Positions 1-10,069 of a stretch of DNA of 64,000 bases are shown piece by piece. The notes under the pieces are model-generated. The model made no database searches and had not been told where the DNA came from. It was given only the letters and a program-made list of their open reading frames with translations. This DNA comes from Rhodocyclaceae bacterium. Lineage in GTDB: Bacteria > Pseudomonadota > Gammaproteobacteria > Burkholderiales > Rhodocyclaceae. The stretch covers positions 1-64,000 of the forward strand of contig JAKLLG010000005.1 of the NCBI GenBank assembly GCA_023150275.1, given 5' to 3'. Every line of letters begins with the position of its first letter. Positions within the stretch are counted from its first letter, which is position 1. The translations under genes and the position numbers were made by a program.

Positions 1-140
1 TCCTTTTTTGATCGTTTGGGGCTGGTGTCGCTACTCGATACGATGCGACGACTCCAGTGTGTTCAATGAACCGCCGGATGCGGAACCGCACGTCCGGTGG
101 TGTGAGAGGGCGACGGGGGTGACCCCGTCCCCTACTCGAT
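1..140 (+). mobile_element. 3' end of a group II intron (domains V and VI), partial
   Basis: Bases 67-101 fold as a group II intron domain V: an 8-bp lower stem (ACCGCCGG with CCGGTGGT), an internal bulge, and a GCGG/CCGC upper stem. Bases 105-136 form a domain VI-like hairpin (GACGGGG/CCCCGTC), and the element ends in CTACTCGAT at 132-140, a usual bacterial intron 3' end. The lower strand carries a CGC triad as in class C introns, rather than AGC. The reverse transcriptase and domains I-IV would lie left of the window. The 9-mer CTACTCGAT also occurs at 31-39. What follows (140 onward) is a T-run and then the promoter of the fatty-acid genes, so the intron sits directly upstream of that promoter. 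Confidence 0.72.
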
Positions 141-149
141 ATTTTTTTC

Positions 150-177
150 TTGACCAACAGGTCGAACAGCATATAAT
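150..177 (+). promoter_or_regulatory. sigma-70 promoter of the beta-oxidation genes
   Basis: TTGACC (150-155) and TATAAT (172-177) are separated by 16 bases, a near-consensus sigma-70 promoter. It begins 10 bases after the group II intron 3' end and lies about 80 bases ahead of the chosen TTG start of the dehydrogenase gene. Confidence 0.65.
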
Positions 178-195
178 TCAAACGTTCGTTTAATT
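175..195 (+). promoter_or_regulatory. palindromic operator, TetR/PsrA-like
   Basis: AAACG-TT-CGTTT (180-191) is a perfect inverted repeat whose symmetry extends outward imperfectly to about 175-195. It abuts the -10 box and would cover the transcription start. Its form resembles operators of TetR-family fatty-acid regulators such as PsrA/FadP (CAAAC-N4-GTTT type). A repressor released by acyl-CoA is therefore an inference; no regulator gene is in the window. Confidence 0.5.
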
Positions 196-254
196 CGGCT
201 TGGGGTTTGAATGCCGCCGAACAAGGACACAACAGCCAACAAAAGGAGAACAGC

Positions 255-2651
<2,397 letters not shown>

Positions 2652-2795
2652 GTCGAGACGAGAGCGCGGCCGCCGACTTCGTTGCTCCTCACATTCGATG
2701 CTCACATACAAAACGTATGCTCCGCTCGAATGTTCCGGGGCGCCTCGCCGGTGACCGCTACTACGTCTCTATGAACAGAATGGAGAACTGACAAA

Positions 2796-3998
2796 ATGAG
2801 CAAACAGATTCAGGACGCCTACATCGTTGCCGCCACGCGTCTGCCGGTGGCCAAGCGCAAGGGCATGTTCGGCCACGTCCGTCCGGACGACATGCTGGCG
2901 CACGCCATCAAATCGGTCATGGCGCAGGCGCCGGGGCTCGATCCGGCGCTGGTCGAGGACGTGATCGTCGGCTGCGCGATGCCGGAAGCCGAGCAGGGCA
3001 TGAACGTCGCCCGCATCGGCGTGCTGCTCGCCGGCCTGCCGAACACGGTGCCCGGCATCACCATCAACCGCTTCTGCTCTTCCGGCGTGCAGGCTGTCGC
3101 CGACGCCGCCGCGCGCATCCGCCTCGGTGAAGCCGATGTGATGATCGCTGCCGGCACCGAGACGATGTCGCTGATGAACCAGATGATGGGCAACAAGATC
3201 GCCATCAACCCGGCCATCTTCGAGAAGGACGAAAACTACGCCATCGCCTTCGGCATGGGCCTGACCGCAGAGAAGGTGGCGGCCAAGTGGCAGGTGTCGC
3301 GCGACGACCAGGACACTTTCGCCGTTGCCTCGCACCAGAAGGCCTGCGCCGCGATCCAGGCCGGTCATTTCAAGGCCGAAATCTCACCGTATGCCGTCAC
3401 GGCGCGCGTGCCGGATCTGAAAACCGGCGAGGTGAAGGTCAAGGAATACCTTGCCGATACCGACGAAGGCCCGCGCCCGGATTCGTCGCTGGAGCGCCTT
3501 GCCAAGCTGAAGCCGGTGTTCGCCGCACGCGGCTCGGTGACCGCCGGCAACAGCTCGCAGATGTCGGATGGTGCCGGCGCGGTGCTGCTGGTTTCCGAGA
3601 AGATCCTCAAGCAATTCAACCTCAAGCCGCTGGCGCGCTTTGCCGGCTACTCGGTGGCCGGCGTGCCGCCGGAAATCATGGGCATCGGCCCGATCGAGGC
3701 GATTCCCAAGGTGCTCAAGCAGGCCGGTATCAGCCAGAATGACCTCGACTGGATCGAACTCAACGAAGCCTTCGCCGCGCAGGCGCTGGCGGTGATGCGT
3801 CAGCTCAACCTCGATCCGGCCAAGGTGAACCCGCTCGGCGGTGCGATCGCACTTGGCCATCCGCTCGGCGCCACCGGTGCCATCCGTACCGCCACTGTCG
3901 TGCATGGCCTGCAGCGCACGAAGCAGCGCTACGGCATGGTGACGATGTGCATCGGTACCGGCATGGGCGCGGCGGGTCTCTTCGAAGCGATGTTCTAA
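2796..3998 (+). CDS. acetyl-CoA C-acyltransferase (thiolase)
   Basis: Thiolase of 400 residues, the usual family length. The nucleophilic cysteine is in NRFCSSGVQ (about residue 92), the NEAFAAQ motif is near 321, the catalytic His is in GHPLGATG (about 353), and the second Cys is in CIGTGMGA near 385. It catalyses thiolytic cleavage of 3-ketoacyl-CoA, the last step of beta-oxidation, after the upstream dehydrogenase/hydratase. The start ATG follows GGAGAACTGACAAA. A biosynthetic (acetoacetyl-CoA forming) role cannot be excluded from sequence, but the neighbour argues for FadA-type degradation. Confidence 0.93.
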   Translation: MSKQIQDAYIVAATRLPVAKRKGMFGHVRPDDMLAHAIKSVMAQAPGLDPALVEDVIVGCAMPEAEQGMNVARIGVLLAGLPNTVPGITINRFCSSGVQAVADAAARIRLGEADVMIAAGTETMSLMNQMMGNKIAINPAIFEKDENYAIAFGMGLTAEKVAAKWQVSRDDQDTFAVASHQKACAAIQAGHFKAEISPYAVTARVPDLKTGEVKVKEYLADTDEGPRPDSSLERLAKLKPVFAARGSVTAGNSSQMSDGAGAVLLVSEKILKQFNLKPLARFAGYSVAGVPPEIMGIGPIEAIPKVLKQAGISQNDLDWIELNEAFAAQALAVMRQLNLDPAKVNPLGGAIALGHPLGATGAIRTATVVHGLQRTKQRYGMVTMCIGTGMGAAGLFEAMF

Positions 3999-4070
3999 GC
4001 CGTTCCCTCCGCGGGCTGTCCCGAACCGTCTCCTCCGGGGCGGCCCGCACCCCTCCGCACTCCCGCCTGC

Positions 4071-4577
4071 ATGATTCCCGCCTATTTCTGGAAACGGATT
4101 CCCCCGCGCTGGCGCCCGACGCTGCTGCGCCTCGGACTCAACTGGTTCCCCGCCTACCGCGCCACCGGCGCCCGGCTGATTCACGTTTCGGACGATCTCA
4201 GGCGCATCGTCGTGCGCCTGCCCCTGAAGCGGGCGACGAAAAACGGCGCCGGTACGCTCTTCGGCGGCAGCCTCTATTCGGCGACCGATCCCATCTACGC
4301 GCTCTTGCTGGCGGCAAACCTCGGGCCGGACTACATCGTCTGGGACAAGGCCGCGAGCATTCGTTACCGCAAACCCGGCCGCGAGGCACTCACGGCGGAA
4401 TTCGTCATCGATGCCGAGGAAGTGCGCGCAGTGCGCGACGCGGTTGCCCGCGACGGAAGCTGTGACCGCAGCTACAGCGTCGCCTTCGTCGATCGCGAAG
4501 GTGTTGTTCACGTCGAGATCGAGAAGACTGTCTACGTCGCCTGCAAACAGCACTACAAAGCAAAAACGGGCGCCTGA
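4071..4577 (+). CDS. DUF4442 / hot-dog thioesterase-like protein
   Basis: A 168-residue protein resembling the DUF4442 (YiiD C-terminal, PaaI-like) hot-dog family. The GTLFGGSLYSATDP segment is typical of the central helix entrance, and a basic, strand-rich C-terminal half follows. It lies 72 bases after the thiolase in the same direction, so an acyl-CoA thioesterase or housekeeping role in fatty-acid degradation is a reasonable inference. The exact substrate cannot be told. The stop codon lies inside a hairpin that probably terminates the operon. Confidence 0.75.
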   Translation: MIPAYFWKRIPPRWRPTLLRLGLNWFPAYRATGARLIHVSDDLRRIVVRLPLKRATKNGAGTLFGGSLYSATDPIYALLLAANLGPDYIVWDKAASIRYRKPGREALTAEFVIDAEEVRAVRDAVARDGSCDRSYSVAFVDREGVVHVEIEKTVYVACKQHYKAKTGA

Positions 4578-4588
4578 GGCACCCGTTT
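4564..4588. terminator. bidirectional intrinsic terminator
   Basis: AAACGGG (4564-4570) pairs with CCCGTTT (4582-4588), with CCT/AGG pairing inside the loop. The A-run before and the T-run after make it usable from both strands. It sits between the convergent DUF4442 gene and the exported partner of the adenylate cyclase, and includes the DUF4442 stop codon. Confidence 0.6.
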
Positions 4589-4608
4589 CGGGTTCAGGTG
4601 GCAGGTGG

Positions 4609-5247
4609 CTATTTCGGCGCGCGCGCCTGCGCCAGTGCCCGGCCGTAGAGCGACTGTAGCGCCGCGACGGTCGAGTGTCCGGGGTACGCCGAGTCGATTC
4701 GCTTCAGTTCCGCCTCGATCCGGTCGTATTGACGCAGATCGTAGAGACCGGCGAGCAGCATCACTTCCGGCAGCAGATCGTCCGCCGGCGTCTGTTCCCG
4801 CAGTTGCTTGTATTCGTTCTCCAGTCGCGTCACAGCGTCCGCCGGCGGGATGCCGCGCATGCGCATCATGCCGACGCGACCATCCGGCGCCGTGCTCGGC
4901 GTCTTGTTCATCTGCTTCGCCGCCTCCGGCGGGATGCTGCGCACCTGCACCTGTGGCTTGCCGCTGACGGGTTTGCTTTCGCTTTCGCCAACAACAATGC
5001 TGCCGGCGCCCTGCCAGGTTTCCTGGCGCGCCTTGCCAACATAGACCAGATTGACCTTGCCGCCGGCCGGCACGCCTAGCTTGTCGCCTTCGCGCAGCCG
5101 CACGAAAGGCTCGAGTGGTGCCTTGGCGACGCCGGAAGCCTCAAGCGTCACTTCGCCCTGCAGTGCAGTGACGAGGACCGTGTCGGCCAGCGCCGGCGCG
5201 GTTGCAAGCGACAGTCCTGCCGCAGTCAATAACAGAAACTTGCGCAT
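4609..5247 (-). CDS. exported protein with FecR-like segment, cyclase partner
   Basis: A 212-residue protein with a clear signal peptide (MRKFLLLTAAGLSLATAPALA). The mature N-terminus (ALQGEVTL...LREGDKLGVPAGGKVNLVYV) resembles the short beta-strand pattern of FecR-type periplasmic domains. The C-terminal third is helical and TPR-like. The ATG at 5247 is preferred over GTG at 5253 because AAGGAG lies six bases before it. It follows the CHASE2 cyclase stop by only two bases, so the two are co-transcribed and probably act together at the periplasmic face. The specific function is unknown. Confidence 0.7.
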   Translation of the reverse strand: MRKFLLLTAAGLSLATAPALADTVLVTALQGEVTLEASGVAKAPLEPFVRLREGDKLGVPAGGKVNLVYVGKARQETWQGAGSIVVGESESKPVSGKPQVQVRSIPPEAAKQMNKTPSTAPDGRVGMMRMRGIPPADAVTRLENEYKQLREQTPADDLLPEVMLLAGLYDLRQYDRIEAELKRIDSAYPGHSTVAALQSLYGRALAQARAPK

Positions 5248-5249
5248 GA

Positions 5250-7136
5250 TCACTCCTTGATTGCGAGAATGGCGAGAACCTCGACCGGCTCTTCACGCCC
5301 CTTGACCGTCAGAGTTTGCCTCTCGCCGATGACAATGTCCAATCCGGCACGATCGACGGCGGCACGGCTGGCGGCAACGGTGCAGTTGAGGGTTTTGGTG
5401 CTTCCTTCAAGCCGGGAGGCGAGGTTCACGGTGTCGCCGATCGCCGTATATTCCATACGCTCCGGCGCGCCGATATTGCCGACCACGGCGCGTCCGCTAT
5501 GCACGCCAACGCCGATGGCGAATGGTGGCAGGTTTCGCCCGGCAAAGCGCGTCTGCATCCAGTCATGCATTTCGCCGGCCACGTCGCGCAGCCCGAGTGC
5601 AGCGCGCAGGGCGCGCGCTGCGTGATCCGGAACATGCAGTGGGGCGCCGAACTCGGCCATGATCGCATCGCCGATGAACTTGTCCACCGACCCGCCCTCA
5701 CGCTGAACCTCGCCACAGGCCGCTGCCAGCCAGCGATTGAGCATTTCCACCACTTCTTCCGGACTGAGTCGTTCGCTGATGGTCGTGAAGTTGCGAATAT
5801 CCGAAAACAGAACGCTGAGCTCCACGGCCTCGCCACCCAGCACCGGCATTTCGTCGCTGTCGAGCAGCTTGCTGACGACGTCGCGCGACACATAGCGCGA
5901 GAACATCCGCCGCACACGTTCGCGTTCCCGCTCACCGGTGCTGAAGCGCAGCCCGTAGATCGCCAGGAACAGTGCCGTGGCGGCGAACTGCAGCTGCGCC
6001 AGCGGCAGCGTCAGCCACTGGCGATGCATCACATAGGCGCCGATGGTGAGCCCCGCGAGCAGCGCGCCGAGAACGACCGCACCGGAGCCGACGGCGAAGC
6101 GCATCCAGCACGTTGCTCCGATCGCGAGCACGACGATGAGCAGGCCGAAACGGCCTGCCGGCGGCAGCGGGTCAAGAAAGCGGCCGGCAAGCAGGGCGTC
6201 GACTGCCTGCGCCTGAATTTCCGGGCCGCGCATCCATTGCGAGGAAAAGGCGCCACGGCCGTATGGCGTCATGTGCACATCGTTCGAACCGCCGTAGGCG
6301 ACGCCGATGATGACCACCTTGTCACGCAATGCCTGCACCTCGGCATCTTGCGCGGCCCCCGGTGCCAGCAGCCGTCGCATCGGCAGGCGTGGCACGCTGT
6401 CGGGCGGTCCGGCCCAGGCCAGTGGCCAGGGGGGCGTGTCGCGCGTAAACGATCGGCCGCCGAAGCGCCAGGACTCGGCATCGATCGCCTGCCCGCTCGC
6501 GTGCAGCGCGAGCAGCAGCGAGAAGGGGAGCAGGCGCGTGCCATCGGCGGGCGCCCGCGTGGCCCCCGGCGGCTGCGCCTGCAGGCTGCGAAGAACGCCG
6601 TCGCCATCCATGAGCAGATCGGTTGCACCGATAAATCGCCCGATATCGAAATCAGGAAGCACGGCTATGTAGTCGGAGGCCGGCAACAGCGGATCGGCAC
6701 CGCTCTGCATGCCGCCTAGGATCACGCGGCCACTCGCCAGTTCCTGCCGGAAGCTGCGATCAAAGCTCCGTGTCGCCTGGCTGCCCTGACCGGAAATCTT
6801 GGCAAACCAGAGCTCCGGACTCGCACTGAAGAGGAAATCAAGCCCGACCACCCGGGCACCAACGTCGCGCAGCACCTGCAGTGCATGTGCGAAGTGCGGT
6901 GTCCAGAACACCAGCGGGTCATCCGGGTGCAGCGCCAGTGTCGCATCGTCGAGTTCAACCAGTGCCACGCGGTCGATAGCCACGCGTTGTCCGGCAATCC
7001 GGAAGGCGAGGTCTCCGTAGTAGGTGTCGATACTCTGCAGCCAGCCGGCGCGCCCGACCAGCTCCGACAGCACGCCGATCGTCAGGCAGAAGCCGATCAC
7101 CCAGAGGCTGAATTTCCTGTTCCGTATACCGTTCAT
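5250..7136 (-). CDS. CHASE2-domain adenylate cyclase, class III
   Basis: Inner-membrane cyclase of 628 residues. An N-terminal membrane segment is followed by an extracytoplasmic CHASE2 sensor (about 30-330), roughly three membrane helices (about 335-400) and a class III cyclase domain (about 430-610). Metal-binding aspartates are in FSDIRNFT and GDAIMAEFG. The Lys in VDKFIGD and the Asp in IGDTVNLASRLE match the adenine-specifying pair, and the Asn and Arg of NLASR match transition-state residues. cAMP is therefore the likely product. It is the first gene of a two-gene minus-strand unit with the exported protein downstream. Confidence 0.88.
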   Translation of the reverse strand: MNGIRNRKFSLWVIGFCLTIGVLSELVGRAGWLQSIDTYYGDLAFRIAGQRVAIDRVALVELDDATLALHPDDPLVFWTPHFAHALQVLRDVGARVVGLDFLFSASPELWFAKISGQGSQATRSFDRSFRQELASGRVILGGMQSGADPLLPASDYIAVLPDFDIGRFIGATDLLMDGDGVLRSLQAQPPGATRAPADGTRLLPFSLLLALHASGQAIDAESWRFGGRSFTRDTPPWPLAWAGPPDSVPRLPMRRLLAPGAAQDAEVQALRDKVVIIGVAYGGSNDVHMTPYGRGAFSSQWMRGPEIQAQAVDALLAGRFLDPLPPAGRFGLLIVVLAIGATCWMRFAVGSGAVVLGALLAGLTIGAYVMHRQWLTLPLAQLQFAATALFLAIYGLRFSTGERERERVRRMFSRYVSRDVVSKLLDSDEMPVLGGEAVELSVLFSDIRNFTTISERLSPEEVVEMLNRWLAAACGEVQREGGSVDKFIGDAIMAEFGAPLHVPDHAARALRAALGLRDVAGEMHDWMQTRFAGRNLPPFAIGVGVHSGRAVVGNIGAPERMEYTAIGDTVNLASRLEGSTKTLNCTVAASRAAVDRAGLDIVIGERQTLTVKGREEPVEVLAILAIKE

Positions 7137-7251
7137 CCGATTTCGCCGTTGTGCTTTGTCATATTCTACGATGGCGCGCCGTACTCATTCGCTAGCCGCC
7201 GTCTGGCATAATAGCCCGCACCATCGACCGCACGAACAACCTGGACCGGGA

Positions 7252-7806
7252 ATGAATTTCGAGGAGTTGGCCATCGGCTGGCGCGAGGCCTTGCTCGCGC
7301 TTGTCGTCCTGCTGGTGCTCTATATCGCCATCGTGGTGATCCGCCTGCGTCGCCTGCGCAAAGCTGCAACATCAGCGCTCGATGCAGGAAATGATGCGGT
7401 CGCGCCAGCGGATCCCACTGCTACCGCAGAGCCTTCCCTTCCCGGCGAATCAGCCAGGGAGCGCGATTTCCCGTGGAACGAACCCCCGGAGTTACCGCCG
7501 GTTGCCGAGTCGGCGCTGGCTGACCGCTTGCTGGTCGCCGAAAATGATCTGATGCTGGTTCGCGAGGAACTCGCGGCGATGCGCGGCGAACTGGCAGCGA
7601 TGCGCGAGGAGAACACGCGTGCGCTGGAGCGTCTGCAGGCCGCCCAGAACGTGGCGCCGATCTACGGCGATGCGATGCAGATGGCGGCGGCGGGTTATGA
7701 TGCCTCGGCCATTGCCGAGCGCTGTGGCGTCGCGCGTGCCGAGGCCGAACTGGTGGTCGCACTGATCCGCAACAAGAATGCCGCCGATACGATGAGGGAG
7801 AGATGA
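7252..7806 (+). CDS. DUF2802 membrane-anchored protein
   Basis: A 184-residue protein with one N-terminal membrane helix (about residues 12-32), a Pro/Ala-rich linker, a coiled-coil stretch of Glu/Leu/Met repeats (about 95-130), and a C-terminal helical domain (AAAGYDASAIAERCGVARAEAELVVAL) typical of DUF2802. The ATG at 7252 is preferred over more distal in-frame starts, which lie in the divergent promoter region shared with the cyclase. The stop overlaps the SPOR gene start. The function is unknown; DUF2802 proteins often accompany envelope or flagellar genes. Confidence 0.75.
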   Translation: MNFEELAIGWREALLALVVLLVLYIAIVVIRLRRLRKAATSALDAGNDAVAPADPTATAEPSLPGESARERDFPWNEPPELPPVAESALADRLLVAENDLMLVREELAAMRGELAAMREENTRALERLQAAQNVAPIYGDAMQMAAAGYDASAIAERCGVARAEAELVVALIRNKNAADTMRER

Positions 7807-8573
7807 GCGAAAGCACGGTCAGCGTCGATGCCCCCGAAGATAACCTGAAGCAGAAGCTGGTGATGCGTGTCGCCTTTGCCGGCGTGCTGATTGCCATGCT
7901 GCTGGCGGCGCTTGCGCTGATCGATTACCTCGGCCAGCCGGGCGAGGAACCCGCCGCGAGCGGGCCAAGCTACACGACGCCGGTGCCTGTCGCCAAAAAG
8001 GAAGTTACCCAGCCGGTCAAACCAGCGCTACCGGAACCGCCGGCGCCAGCGGTCGCTGAAACGGCCGCCGCTACTCCGGCACCGGCGGAGGGCGCCCCTG
8101 CCGCGCCGTCGGCGATCGGCGATGCACCGCCAAAGCCGGAGGTCAGCGCGCAGCCCGCCCTTCCTGCAAACCAGGGCAAGGCGGCCGCCATGACACCGGC
8201 GCCGCGCACAACCAGGACCGTGCCCGAGACCCCCGCCGAGGGGACATCGGCGTCCACATCCGTCGTGGCGGAAAAGCCCGCGCCGCAAGAGACACGCTCC
8301 TCCGCGCCGGCTACGGTGGCTACCCCGGCGGCCACTCCCGCCCCGCCGCGACTCTTCTCCGGCTTTGCCGTGCAGGCCGGCGTGTTCAGCGACGCGCAGC
8401 GTGCCGAAGAACTGCGGGCCAAACTCACGCTGAACGGCATTCCATCAACGATGGAGGCGCGCGTCCAGGTCGGCCCGTTCAAGACGCGCGAGGAGGCCGA
8501 AGCGGCGCGCCAGAAGATGAAGGCGCTGGGCATCGACGGTATTCTCCTGCCGCCGAAAGGAACGAGGCGCTGA
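7803..8573 (+). CDS. SPOR-domain cell-envelope protein
   Basis: A 256-residue bitopic protein: a short cytoplasmic tail, one membrane helix (about 22-44), a long Pro/Ala-rich periplasmic linker, and a C-terminal SPOR domain (about 180-250) with the conserved F-x-VQAGVF start and VQVGPFKTREEAEAA core. SPOR domains bind denuded septal peptidoglycan, so a division-site envelope role is likely. ATGA overlap with the DUF2802 gene indicates translational coupling. Confidence 0.85.
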   Translation: MSESTVSVDAPEDNLKQKLVMRVAFAGVLIAMLLAALALIDYLGQPGEEPAASGPSYTTPVPVAKKEVTQPVKPALPEPPAPAVAETAAATPAPAEGAPAAPSAIGDAPPKPEVSAQPALPANQGKAAAMTPAPRTTRTVPETPAEGTSASTSVVAEKPAPQETRSSAPATVATPAATPAPPRLFSGFAVQAGVFSDAQRAEELRAKLTLNGIPSTMEARVQVGPFKTREEAEAARQKMKALGIDGILLPPKGTRR

Positions 8574-8574
8574 G

Positions 8575-9324
8575 ATGCGGGCGAGCGGTGTATTGCTCGC
8601 CGCCTTCGTACTGGCCTCGACCGCGGCGAATGCCGAGACGCCGCTCCTCGTTACCTATATCGAGAAGCCGCCGTACTACCATACCGATACGCAGGGGGCA
8701 CCACGAGGCTTCCTGATCAAGCGTCTGCAGCAGATCATGGCGCGTGGTGGCCTCCCCTATCGCCTCGAAGCGCGCCCGCCGAACCGGGCGCTGCAGGAGT
8801 TGCGCCTCAACCCTGCGGCAAACTGCTCGCTGGGCTGGTTCCGTAACGCTGAACGCGAGGGATTCGCACACTTCAGCCAGCCGCTCTACCACGACCGCCC
8901 GCTGATCGCTGTCGCGCTGCGCGACAGCGCTGCCGGTCTTTCGGGCAAGGGGCTGGCCGGCATCCTCGCCGAGAACGGCGTCCGCGTCGGTGCCGTTGCC
9001 GGCTATTCCTACGGTGAGGAGGTCGATCGCATGCTCGCGCCGCTTGGCGACCGCGTCGATCGTGCGCCATCGCCCGCCTCGAACCTCGCCAAGCTTGCCG
9101 CGGGACGTTTCGAGTTTGCCCTGTTCAACAGCGAGGAACTCGATCACTTGCTGGTGCTGAGCCCTGAACTCGAAGGCCGCCTGCAGCGGATCGAACTCAA
9201 GGACGTACCGCCGGGAAAGGCGCGGCATTTGATGTGCAGCCGGCACCTGCCGGCGGAAACGATGGCCCGGATCGACCGGGCCATCAAGTCCCTGCGCTTC
9301 GATCGCTCGCCGGACCCCCCGTGA
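8575..9324 (+). CDS. periplasmic solute-binding family 3 protein
   Basis: A 249-residue protein with a signal peptide (cleavage near AANA-ET) and the family 3 substrate-binding fold: YIEKPPYYH near the start, GFLIKRLQQIMARGG, and a central GVRVGAVAGYSYGEEVDRML hinge region. It lies one base after the SPOR gene. No permease or ATPase is adjacent, so it may be a stand-alone sensor or orphan binding protein rather than part of an importer. Its last 41 bases overlap the convergent TPR gene. Confidence 0.78.
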   Translation: MRASGVLLAAFVLASTAANAETPLLVTYIEKPPYYHTDTQGAPRGFLIKRLQQIMARGGLPYRLEARPPNRALQELRLNPAANCSLGWFRNAEREGFAHFSQPLYHDRPLIAVALRDSAAGLSGKGLAGILAENGVRVGAVAGYSYGEEVDRMLAPLGDRVDRAPSPASNLAKLAAGRFEFALFNSEELDHLLVLSPELEGRLQRIELKDVPPGKARHLMCSRHLPAETMARIDRAIKSLRFDRSPDPP

Positions 9325-9643
9325 GTTGCTTGCGCAGGCGCTTCGCGAAAACCGCCATCTCCTTTTGCGCCTGCACATCGCCGCGCGCCTCGGCGACGAC
9401 GATTCCCTGCTCGTAGGCGGCCAGCGCACCGGCAGCGTTCCCCGCCTCGGCGAGCGCCTTGCCCAGCATCTTCCAGCCGGCCGAATAGTTCGGGTCGCGC
9501 TCGACGCTTTCGCGGAAGCGCATGGCCGCCGTGGGAGCGTCGCCGGCCTTCAGCAGCTCGTTGCCGAGCGAATAGCGCAGCAGCGCGCCATCGCGTGGCC
9601 CACCGAGCAATTTTTCAAGATTGGCGATGATGGCTGCGCTCAT
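9284..9643 (-). CDS. small tetratricopeptide repeat protein
   Basis: A 119-residue cytoplasmic protein with about two TPR units (LRYSLGNELLKAGDAPTAAMRF..., SAGWKMLGKALAEAGNAAGALAAYEQG). The ATG at 9643 follows GAGGATGTTAA. It overlaps the end of the convergent binding-protein gene. TPRs mediate protein-protein contacts; the partner is unknown. Confidence 0.75.
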   Translation of the reverse strand: MSAAIIANLEKLLGGPRDGALLRYSLGNELLKAGDAPTAAMRFRESVERDPNYSAGWKMLGKALAEAGNAAGALAAYEQGIVVAEARGDVQAQKEMAVFAKRLRKQLTGGPASDRSAGT

Positions 9644-9685
9644 TTAACATCCTCGTTTTCGATCACATTCATTTGAGACACCATT

Positions 9686-10069
9686 ATGGCAAAAACGATC
9701 GTTTCCACCGCCGGCGCACCTGCCGCCATCGGTACCTACTCGCAGGCCGTCAAGGTCGGCGATACCGTCTATCTCTCCGGCCAGATCGGCCTCGACCCGC
9801 AAAGCGGCCAGCTCGTCGAGGGCATCGACGCGCAGATCGTGCGCGTCTTCGACAACTTGAAGGCCGTGGCCGAGGCTGCCGGCGGCTCGCTCGGCGACTT
9901 CGTCAAGGTCAACATCTACCTCACCGACCTCGGCAACTTTGCCAAGGTGAACGAAACGATGACCCAGTATTTCGCGCAACCCTACCCGGCCCGCGCCGCT
10001 GTCGGCGTTGCCTCGCTGCCGCGCGGCGCGCTGGTCGAGGCCGATGCGGTGATGGTGCTCGGGCAGTAA
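9686..10069 (+). CDS. ridA: RidA family enamine/imine deaminase
   Basis: RidA (YjgF/YER057c/UK114) protein of 127 residues, full length. It begins [21 protein letters not shown] and has the QIGLDP and [16 protein letters not shown] signatures, plus the conserved Arg in [19 protein letters not shown]. It hydrolyses reactive 2-aminoacrylate-type enamines. Its stop is directly followed by the recG start codon with no intergenic base, suggesting co-transcription. Confidence 0.92.
   Translation: MAKTIVSTAGAPAAIGTYSQAVKVGDTVYLSGQIGLDPQSGQLVEGIDAQIVRVFDNLKAVAEAAGGSLGDFVKVNIYLTDLGNFAKVNETMTQYFAQPYPARAAVGVASLPRGALVEADAVMVLGQ

Noticed and set aside
8..193. 61-codon open frame at the left edge
   Set aside because: It lies across the group II intron 3' end and the promoter and has no coding character.
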